Shown here: piece after piece, positions 6,449-11,160 of the stretch
Numbering within the stretch: position 1 is the first letter of the stretch
Layout: each line of letters begins with the position of its first letter
Origin: DATHVI01 sp035461385
GTDB lineage: Bacteria; Actinomycetota; Thermoleophilia; Solirubrobacterales; 70-9
NCBI GenBank assembly: GCA_035461385.1
Contig: DATHVI010000090.1
Coordinates: 1 to 11,160, forward strand
DNA length: 11,160 nt
Direction of reading: 5' to 3'
Program-made: the position numbers and the translations under genes
Notes under the pieces: model-generated
Told to the model about the DNA's origin: nothing
What the model saw: only the letters and a program-made list of their open reading frames with translations
Database searches by the model: none

Positions 6449-6564
6449 CACATCCAGAGGGGTGGAGGGACTGGCCCTACGAAGCCCCGGCAACCCCCCC
6501 GGAAGCCAATCGAGCCGAAGGGGAAGGTGCCAATTCCAGCAGGTACGAAGGCCTGGGAGATGTG
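6449..6564 (+). promoter_or_regulatory. SAM-I (S-box) riboswitch aptamer
   Basis: RNA domain that binds S-adenosylmethionine and normally shuts off sulfur/methionine genes when SAM is plentiful. Seen: P1 stem CACATC (6449-6454) pairing with GATGTG (6559-6564), the conserved core GTGGAGGGACTGGCCC (6462-6477) with the following GAAGCCCCGGCAACC, the downstream GGTGCCAATTCC (6526-6537), and a P4 hairpin CAGG/CCTG (6539-6555) leading back into P1. These are the family's invariant blocks in the right order. It lies between the extended -10 promoter and an intrinsic terminator, so it should act by transcription attenuation on the threonine synthase-like gene. I did not find one clear antiterminator pairing; CAGAGG (6455-6460) against CCTCTG (6584-6589) is a possible but short one. 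Confidence 0.95.
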
Positions 6565-6581
6565 AGTTGGACGTCCGCTCG

Positions 6582-6616
6582 GACCTCTGCTCCACGACCA
6601 GGCAGAGGTCTTTCTT
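6582..6616 (+). terminator. Intrinsic terminator of the SAM riboswitch
   Basis: A perfect 9-bp stem GACCTCTGC (6582-6590) / GCAGAGGTC (6602-6610) with an 11-nt loop is followed at once by TTTCTT. It lies 17 bases after the aptamer and 39 bases before the thrC start codon. This is the expected expression platform: SAM binding should favour this hairpin and stop transcription. Confidence 0.9.
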
Positions 6617-6655
6617 CGTGGCAACGAGACGAGCTAGGACGGAGGCGAAGCAGAG

Positions 6656-7906
6656 ATGGCGTTGACCGGGCTCCGGTGCAAGGAGTGCAAGGCCGAATAT
6701 CCGATCGACGCGCGCTACTTCTGCGAGCAGTGCTTCGGGCCGCTCGAGGTCAGCTACGACTTCGGCGGCCTCGACCCGGCTGAGGCGCGGCGCAAGATCC
6801 AGGCCGGGTCGGCCGGGATCTGGCGCTACGCGGACTTCCTGCCGTTCGAGGCCGGCCCCCCGCCCGAGCGCAGCGCGCTCGAGCCGGGCCTGACGCCGCT
6901 GATCCGCGCCAGCCGGCTCGCCGAGCGGCTCGGCCTCGGCGAGGTCTGGGTCAAGAACGACGCCGCGAACCCGACCCACTCGTTCAAGGACAGGGTGGTC
7001 GCGATCGCGATCGCGAAGGCGCGCGAGCTCGGCTTCGAGACCGTCGCCTGCGCCTCGACGGGCAACCTCGCGAATGCGGTCGCCGCCCACGCGGCCGCCG
7101 CCGGGCTTTCGAGCTACGTCTTCGTCCCCGCCGACCTCGAGGAGCAGAAGCTGCTCGCGACCGGGGTCTACGGCACCCACCTGGTCGGCGTCCGCGGCAG
7201 CTACGACGACGTCAACCGGCTCTGCACCGAGCTCTCCGAGGTCCGGCCGTGGGCGTTCGTCAACGTCAACCTCCGCCCCTACTACGCCGAGGGCTCGAAG
7301 ACCCTCGCCTACGAGACGATCGAGCAGCTCGGCTGGGAGCTGCCCGACCGGGTCGTCTGCCCGATCGCGTCGGGGTCGCTGTTCACCCGCCTCGGCCGCG
7401 CCTTCGACGAGTGGCTCGAGCTCGGGCTCGCCAGCGGCGAGCGGCCGGCCTTCAACGGCGCTCAGCCGACTGGGTGCGACCCCGTCGCCGAGGCGTTCGC
7501 CGCCGGGCGCGACGTTGTGAAGCCGCAGCGTCCCGACACGATCGCGAAGAGCCTCGCGATCGGCGACCCTGCCGACGGGCCTTACGCGGTCGAGCTCGCC
7601 CGCGCGAGCGGCGGCGCGATCGACTCGGTCACCGACGACGAGGTCAGGGCCGGGATCCGGCTGCTCGCCGAGACGACCGGGATCTTCACCGAGACCGCCG
7701 GCGGGGTCACCACCGCCGTACTCGCGAAGCTCGCCGAGCGCGGGGAGATCGGCGCCGACGAGCGGGTCGTCGTCTACATCACCGGCGACGGGTTGAAGAC
7801 CCTCGACGCCGTCCGCGACGACCACCACGCGTACGCGATCGACGCCTCGATCGAGTCGTTCGAGGAGGGCGTCGCCGATCAAACCACGACCGGCGCCCGC
7901 GCCTGA
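6656..7906 (+). CDS. thrC: Threonine synthase-like PLP enzyme under SAM control
   Basis: PLP-dependent fold-type II enzyme; the family converts O-phosphohomoserine to threonine. Seen in 416 residues: an N-terminal zinc ribbon with C8xxC11 and C23xxC26, the substrate entry motif GLTPLI (78-83), the PLP lysine in NPTHSFKDR (105-113, Lys111; many threonine synthases have Gly where His108 is here), a phosphate/substrate loop in ASTGNLANAVAAH, and TETAGGVTTA near the C-terminus. The ATG follows GGAGG with 10 nt spacing. Expression is gated by the SAM-I riboswitch and terminator just upstream. A CysO-type sulfur carrier follows after 20 bp. That regulation is unexpected for a pure threonine enzyme and fits a role at the threonine/methionine branch, perhaps sulfur transfer to O-phosphohomoserine. 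The fold is certain; the reaction is less so. Confidence 0.9.
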   Translation: MALTGLRCKECKAEYPIDARYFCEQCFGPLEVSYDFGGLDPAEARRKIQAGSAGIWRYADFLPFEAGPPPERSALEPGLTPLIRASRLAERLGLGEVWVKNDAANPTHSFKDRVVAIAIAKARELGFETVACASTGNLANAVAAHAAAAGLSSYVFVPADLEEQKLLATGVYGTHLVGVRGSYDDVNRLCTELSEVRPWAFVNVNLRPYYAEGSKTLAYETIEQLGWELPDRVVCPIASGSLFTRLGRAFDEWLELGLASGERPAFNGAQPTGCDPVAEAFAAGRDVVKPQRPDTIAKSLAIGDPADGPYAVELARASGGAIDSVTDDEVRAGIRLLAETTGIFTETAGGVTTAVLAKLAERGEIGADERVVVYITGDGLKTLDAVRDDHHAYAIDASIESFEEGVADQTTTGARA

Positions 7907-7910
7907 TCGT

Positions 7911-7916
7911 TAGGCT
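7911..7916 (+). promoter_or_regulatory. Candidate internal -10 before sulfur-carrier gene
   Basis: TAGGCT, 10 nt before ATG 7927, in the 20-bp gap after thrC. There is no Shine-Dalgarno. If active it would give a leader of only a few bases and let the carrier and the rfb genes be expressed even when the riboswitch stops transcription. Confidence 0.35.
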
Positions 7917-7926
7917 GTCGCCCGCA

Positions 7927-8205
7927 ATGGCGATCACGGTCAAGATTCCCGCCCAGCTTCGAGTCGCGACCGACGGCGTCGGCGAGATCGAGGTCGACGG
8001 GACGACGGTTGGCGAGGCGCTCGACGCGGTCTTCGCCCAGCACGGCGGCCTGCGTGAGCGGATCACCGAGGACGGGACGCTGCGGCGGTTCGTGAACGTC
8101 TACGTCTCGGGCGAGGACATCCGCTTCAAGGACGGTCTCGACACCAGCCTCGACGACGGCGACGAGGTGACCATCCTGCCCGCCGTTGCGGGTGGCGGTG
8201 TCTAG
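7927..8205 (+). CDS. Ubiquitin-like sulfur carrier protein (CysO/MoaD family)
   Basis: Small beta-grasp sulfur carrier of 92 residues. Such proteins are adenylated and thiocarboxylated on a C-terminal Gly-Gly and donate sulfur to a biosynthetic enzyme. Seen: N-terminal strand ITVKIPAQLR, central RRFVNVYVSGEDIRF (53-67), and the C-terminal strand VTILPAVAGG, which matches the end of mycobacterial CysO, the carrier used for cysteine synthesis with CysM. Here the protein does not stop at Gly-Gly but continues with Gly-Val, so the mature end would need a protease, as with the JAMM proteases that trim or release carriers in related pathways. Its position behind the SAM-controlled PLP enzyme suggests that enzyme is the sulfur acceptor. 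No activating MoeB/ThiF enzyme or JAMM protease lies in this window. The stop overlaps the start of rfbF. Confidence 0.9.
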   Translation: MAITVKIPAQLRVATDGVGEIEVDGTTVGEALDAVFAQHGGLRERITEDGTLRRFVNVYVSGEDIRFKDGLDTSLDDGDEVTILPAVAGGGV

Positions 8206-8956
8206 CGCCGGGCCGGCGGTCTCCGAGATCCCGGTCGGCATCCTCTGCGGCGGGCGCGGGACGCGCCTGCGCGAACGCACCCACGCGATCCCGAAGCCGT
8301 TGGTCGAGATCGGCGGGATGCCGATCCTCTGGCACGTGATCCGGATCTACGCCGCGCAGGGCTTCCGGCGATTCGTCCTCCTCACCGGCTACCTCGGCGA
8401 GATGATCGAGGAGTTCGTCGCCGGCTGCGAGTGGCCGCACCCGACGACGATCGAGTGCCTCGACACCGGCGTCGACACCCCCACCGGGGGCCGGCTCGCG
8501 CTCGCCGCCGACCGGTTCCGCGACGGGACCTTCTGCCTCACCTACGCCGATGGGGTCGCCGACATCGACCTCGTCGGCGAGCTCGCGTTCCATGCCCGCG
8601 AGCGGGCGAAGGCGACGATGACCGTCGTCCGCCCCCACAGCCAGTGGGGGATCGCGGTGATCGACGGCTCCGCGCGCGTCTCCGGGTTCCGCGAGAAGCC
8701 GCGGCTCGACTACTGGATCAACGGCGGCTTCTTCTGCTTCGAGCCCGGCTTCCTCGCCTACTGCGAGCCGACCAGCGTGCTCGAGCGCGATCCGCTCGAG
8801 CGGGTCGCGGCGGAGGGGTCGCTGGCGGCGTTCCACCATCACGGGTTCTGGGACTGCATGGACACCTACAAGGACGCCGTCACCCTCAACGACCTCTGGG
8901 CGTCGGGTGAGGCGCCGTGGCGCGTCTGGGAGCGGGCCGGCGCCGCGGCGCGGTGA
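8198..8956 (+). CDS. rfbF: Glucose-1-phosphate cytidylyltransferase
   Basis: Makes CDP-glucose from CTP and glucose-1-phosphate, the first step towards CDP-linked deoxysugars. Seen in 252 residues: nucleotide-binding CGGRGTRL (17-24), KPLVEIGGMPILWH (33-46), the metal site YADGVAD (116-122), EKPRLDYWINGGFF (166-179), and the RfbF-like end GFWDCMDTYKD followed by SGEAPWRVWE. Length matches the family (about 257). The start is uncertain: GTG 8198 is chosen, with GTG 8192 and TTG 8186 in frame; all overlap the end of the sulfur-carrier gene. The gene overlaps rfbG by 4 bp (GTGA), so the two are translationally coupled. The phosphomannomutase/phosphoglucomutase in the window could supply its substrate. 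Nothing connects it to sulfur metabolism except position. Confidence 0.93.
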   Translation: MSSAGPAVSEIPVGILCGGRGTRLRERTHAIPKPLVEIGGMPILWHVIRIYAAQGFRRFVLLTGYLGEMIEEFVAGCEWPHPTTIECLDTGVDTPTGGRLALAADRFRDGTFCLTYADGVADIDLVGELAFHARERAKATMTVVRPHSQWGIAVIDGSARVSGFREKPRLDYWINGGFFCFEPGFLAYCEPTSVLERDPLERVAAEGSLAAFHHHGFWDCMDTYKDAVTLNDLWASGEAPWRVWERAGAAAR

Positions 8957-9921
8957 GCGTCGCGCTGGTCACCGGCGGGCGGGGGTTCGCCGGAGCCTGG
9001 CTCGCGCGGGCGCTGCTCGAGCGCGGCGACCGGGTCGTATCGTTCGACAAGGGCCGCCCCGAGCGCCGGCGCTCGACGCTCTCGCTGCTCGGGATCGAGG
9101 ACGACGTCGCCGACGTCACCGGTGACCTCGGCGACGGGGAGCTGCTGCGCTCGCTGCTCGTCGAGCACCGGGTCGAGCTCGTCTTCCACCTCGCGGCGGA
9201 GCCGATCGTCGGCACCGTCCAGGCCTCGCCGATGCGCGGTTTCGAGACCAACGTCCGCGGTACCTGGACGTTGCTCGACGCCTGCCTCGACGAGGGCACG
9301 GAGCGGGTGGTGGTCGCCTCCTCGGACAAGGCGTACGGGGCCCACGACGAGCTCCCCTACCGCGAGGACTTCCCGCTGCGGCCGACGGCGCCGTATGAGG
9401 CATCGAAGGCGGCCGCCGACGTCATCGCCCGCAGCTACTGGCCGAGCTACGGCTTGCCGGTCGCGGTGACCCGGTTCGCGAACATCTACGGCGGCGGCGA
9501 CCTCAATTTCTCGCGGCTCGTCCCCGAGGCCGTCTGCGCGGCGCTCGACGGCCGGGCGCCGGTGCTGCGCTCCGACGGCTCCCCCGAGCGCGACTTCCTC
9601 TACGTCGAGGACGCCGCCCGCGCCTACCTGGCGATCGCCGACGCGCTCGACCGCGACGAGGCGCGCGGCGAGGCCTTCAACGCCGGCGGCGGTCGGCCGC
9701 ACTCGGTCGGCGAGGTGGTGGCGACGGTCGCCCGGCTCGTCGGCGGCGGGGTCGAGCCCGAGATCCGCGGCGCCGGCAACCCCGCGGGCGAGATCGACCG
9801 CCAGTACGTCAACGCGACGAAGATCCGCGAGGTCTGCGGCTGGGCGCCGGAGGTCGAGCTCGAAGACGGCCTCGCTCGCACGATCGACTGGTACCGCTCC
9901 CACCCCCAGGCCCGCCCGTAG
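8953..9921 (+). CDS. rfbG: CDP-glucose 4,6-dehydratase
   Basis: Extended short-chain dehydrogenase that turns CDP-glucose into CDP-4-keto-6-deoxyglucose with bound NAD. Seen in 322 residues: NAD-binding TGGRGFAGAWL (7-17), FHLAAEPIV (78-86), SSDKAYG (123-129), the catalytic Y148-EAS-K152 pair, and RFANIYGGGDLNFSRLVPE (174-192), whose GGDLNFSRL form is characteristic of CDP-glucose dehydratases within the family. SPERDFLYVEDAARAY (210-225) is the substrate-side motif. The start is GTG 8953 inside the 4-bp overlap with the rfbF stop; a frame open from 8917 is entirely within rfbF. It is somewhat shorter than typical members (about 350). The next enzyme of the known 3,6-dideoxyhexose pathway, RfbH, is not here: a tRNA on the opposite strand follows. 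Confidence 0.92.
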   Translation: MSVALVTGGRGFAGAWLARALLERGDRVVSFDKGRPERRRSTLSLLGIEDDVADVTGDLGDGELLRSLLVEHRVELVFHLAAEPIVGTVQASPMRGFETNVRGTWTLLDACLDEGTERVVVASSDKAYGAHDELPYREDFPLRPTAPYEASKAAADVIARSYWPSYGLPVAVTRFANIYGGGDLNFSRLVPEAVCAALDGRAPVLRSDGSPERDFLYVEDAARAYLAIADALDRDEARGEAFNAGGGRPHSVGEVVATVARLVGGGVEPEIRGAGNPAGEIDRQYVNATKIREVCGWAPEVELEDGLARTIDWYRSHPQARP

Positions 9922-9999
9922 CCGCCTGGCGGCCGCCCGTCGAGTTGGTTGCGCTCACGGTCGTCAAGTCGACGAGGGCTGCCCACGGCCACCGGAAAG

Positions 10000-10072
10000 C
10001 GCGCCCGGCAGGATTCGAACCTGCGGCCTTCCGCTCCGGAGGCGGACGCTCTATCCACTGAGCTACGGGCGC
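10000..10072 (-). tRNA. tRNA-Arg (anticodon CCG)
   Basis: The minus strand folds into a complete 73-nt cloverleaf: acceptor GCGCCCG/CGGGCGC, D-stem GCTC/GAGC, anticodon stem TCCGC/GCGGA with loop CTCCGGA (anticodon CCG, reading CGG), a 5-nt variable loop, and T-arm GCAGG-TTCGAAT-CCTGC. The discriminator base is G and CCA is not encoded. CGG is a heavily used Arg codon in the neighbouring genes. It lies between rfbG and the methyltransferase gene on the opposite strand. Confidence 0.97.
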
Positions 10073-10104
10073 CTGGCGACCAGTCTAGACCCGCCCTGTC
10101 CCGC

Positions 10105-10110
10105 TACGGT
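10105..10110 (+). promoter_or_regulatory. Candidate -10 of leaderless methyltransferase gene
   Basis: TACGGT, exactly 6 nt before GTG 10117, the same arrangement as at the HIT gene (1769-1774). It would start the transcript at the start codon. No -35 is recognised. Confidence 0.4.
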
Positions 10111-10116
10111 GGGCAG

Positions 10117-10752
10117 GTGAGCGAGGCCGAGGTCAACAACCCGCTCTTCGCCCGCTTCTTCGACCGGTTCGCGGCGCGGGACAAGGGAAGGGGGGAGGAT
10201 GAGCTGCGCGGGGAGCTGCTCGGTGGGCTTGCGGGGACCGTGGTCGAGGTCGGGGCGGGGAACGGGATCAACTTCCCGCATCTGCCCCCAGGGGTCGAAG
10301 AGCTGATCGCGGTCGAGCCCGAGCCTTACCTGCGGCGGGCCGCGGCTGAGGCGGCCGCGGGCGCGCCGGTGCCGGTGCGGGTGATCGATGGCACCGCCGG
10401 CGCGCTGCCTCTCGCCGACGCAAGCGCCGACGCGGCAGTCGTCGCCGGCGTGCTGTGCTCGGTGCCCGATCAGGCGGAGGCGCTGGCGGAGATCCGCCGC
10501 GTCCTGCGCCCCGGCGGCGAGCTTCGCTTCTACGAGCACGTCCGCTCGCGCCGACCGGGCTTCGCCCGCTACCAGGACGCGGTCGCCCACGTCTGGCCGC
10601 GGCTGATGGGCGGGTGTGAGCCGAACCGCGACACGCTCGCGGCGATCGAGCGCGCGGGCTTCCGGGTCGACCATTGCCGCGGGTTCGGGTTCCCCTACGG
10701 CGCCCGGGCGTATCCGCTGGCGCCGCGAATCCTCGGCGCCGCCCGTCGCTGA
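10117..10752 (+). CDS. Class I SAM-dependent methyltransferase
   Basis: Rossmann-fold methyltransferase (Methyltransf_11 type) of 211 residues; substrate unknown. Seen: SAM-binding motif I VEVGAGNG (43-50), the acidic ribose-binding position in AVEPEP (65-70), DGTAGALPLAD (91-101), and the motif region LRPGGELRFYEHV (130-142). The EHV block with the later GGCEPNRDT and AGF-V segments recalls the METTL7-like branch. No membrane anchor is seen. The start is GTG 10117: the same frame is open back to 9949, but that extension is the reverse complement of the tRNA-Arg gene and gives the well-known spurious tRNA-antisense peptide. No Shine-Dalgarno is clear; TACGGT lies 6 nt upstream. It converges with the gene at the right edge, 65 bp away. 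Confidence 0.88.
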   Translation: MSEAEVNNPLFARFFDRFAARDKGRGEDELRGELLGGLAGTVVEVGAGNGINFPHLPPGVEELIAVEPEPYLRRAAAEAAAGAPVPVRVIDGTAGALPLADASADAAVVAGVLCSVPDQAEALAEIRRVLRPGGELRFYEHVRSRRPGFARYQDAVAHVWPRLMGGCEPNRDTLAAIERAGFRVDHCRGFGFPYGARAYPLAPRILGAARR

Positions 10753-10817
10753 TCCCGCGACGGCGAGTCCGAAGCCGGCGCCGAGCCCGAGCCGGCGTCG
10801 AGAGGCTCCCCCTGCCG

Positions 10818-11160
10818 CTAGCGCGCCCGCACCAGCCGCACCCGCTTCGACCGCGCCCACGGTTCCCCGCCGGCCGGGGTGTAGGCGACCCGGACCCGAA
10901 CCTTCGCCGAGCCCGCACGCCGGAGCCTCCGCTCGGCCCGGCCACGGGGACGTAACCGGATCCAGGTGCGCCCGGCTTCGCTCGGGTAGGCGACGGCACC
11001 TCGCAGCCGGCTGGACGCCCGCAGCTTGACCTGACCGCGCCCCGGCACTCGGACCGCGAGCCGTGGGGCGCCGTCGCGCGCCTGGCGGAGGCGGCCGAAG
11101 GCGAAGCGGTTCGACGGCTCCGCCCCCGAGCCGACGACGTCGACCCCGGCCACCGCCTCG
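10818..11160 (-). CDS. Basic surface-type protein, C-terminal part (5' end outside window)
   Basis: The last 113 codons of a gene that continues beyond the right edge; the frame is open to the end of the window, so the GTG at 11153 is not necessarily the start. The product is Arg-rich and predicted to be beta-rich. It shows SNRFAFGRLR, then RLAVRVPGRGQVKLRAS, and a final KVRVRVAYTPAGGE segment ending in a basic tail. This layout resembles a C-terminal module seen on many secreted or surface proteins of Solirubrobacterales and relatives (an SNxFxFGK block, a VxVPGxG strand and a YTPxGG near the end), usually Lys-rich there and Arg-rich here. The N-terminal domain and function cannot be seen. 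The family link is from memory of such sequences, not a search. Confidence 0.7.
   Translation of the reverse strand, partial: EAVAGVDVVGSGAEPSNRFAFGRLRQARDGAPRLAVRVPGRGQVKLRASSRLRGAVAYPSEAGRTWIRLRPRGRAERRLRRAGSAKVRVRVAYTPAGGEPWARSKRVRLVRAR

Noticed and set aside
6308..7882. 524-codon minus-strand open frame opposite thrC and the riboswitch
   Set aside because: Antisense shadow of thrC; it runs through the riboswitch, terminator and repeats, which are explained by other features.
9921..9933. Small hairpin GCCGC-CTG-GCGGC at the rfbG stop as a terminator
   Set aside because: Only 5 bp with a 3-nt loop and no T-tract; chance is likely in this composition.
9949..10116. N-terminal extension of the methyltransferase reading RQDSNLRPSAPEADALSTEL
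   Set aside because: This is the antisense of the tRNA-Arg gene, a classic spurious translation. The real start is GTG 10117, just before the conserved domain.
10773..10802. Imperfect direct repeat AGCCGGCGCCGAG / AGCCGGCGTCGAG between the convergent genes at the right end
   Set aside because: Two 13-base units differing at one base in GC-rich intergenic DNA; no stem or other structure of note, and no clear terminator in this gap.

Overview
The window is very GC-rich, uses GTG and TTG starts freely, and is densely packed. The gene content suggests an actinobacterium, most likely class Thermoleophilia (Solirubrobacterales-like). Pointers are a CysO-type sulfur carrier ending in VTILPAVAGG, an Rv2613c-like HIT protein, a GSTN-type lipid kinase, short or absent 5' leaders, and a C-terminal surface-protein module common in that class. 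The organism call is inference from family resemblance; no search was run.

Layout. Positions 65-946 (+) hold a family 2 glycosyltransferase that converges on a block of minus-strand genes. Read in transcription order, that block is mgtE (Mg2+ channel, 6252-4957), an Ap4A-phosphorylase-like HIT protein (4812-4321), a phosphomannomutase/phosphoglucomutase (4266-2902), a diacylglycerol-kinase-family lipid kinase (2825-1812), a second HIT hydrolase (1762-1325) and a GerW/YtfJ-family protein with a membrane tail (1290-964). A 9-bp hairpin overlapping the ribosome-binding region and a 4-bp tandem duplication sit at the phosphomannomutase start.

The 403-bp divergent gap between mgtE and the next gene contains two near-identical 62-bp copies of a hairpin-rich repeat plus a fragment of a third. 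An extended -10 promoter, a SAM-I (S-box) riboswitch and an intrinsic terminator follow. This regulatory unit controls a PLP enzyme annotated as threonine synthase (6656-7906, +). Directly after it comes a CysO/MoaD-type ubiquitin-like sulfur carrier (7927-8205) whose di-glycine is followed by extra residues. A SAM-sensing riboswitch in front of this pair is the most interesting feature: it suggests a sulfur-carrier-dependent homocysteine/methionine route rather than ordinary threonine synthesis.

The sulfur carrier overlaps rfbF (glucose-1-phosphate cytidylyltransferase), which overlaps rfbG (CDP-glucose 4,6-dehydratase). These two make CDP-4-keto-6-deoxyglucose for a deoxysugar in a surface glycan. 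Then come tRNA-Arg(CCG) on the minus strand, a class I SAM-dependent methyltransferase (10117-10752, +), and the 3' end of a basic surface-type protein on the minus strand that runs off the right edge.

Several genes lack a Shine-Dalgarno sequence and instead have a TAnnnT hexamer 6-10 nt before the start codon, suggesting leaderless or near-leaderless transcription; the gerW-like gene and thrC have good Shine-Dalgarno sites.
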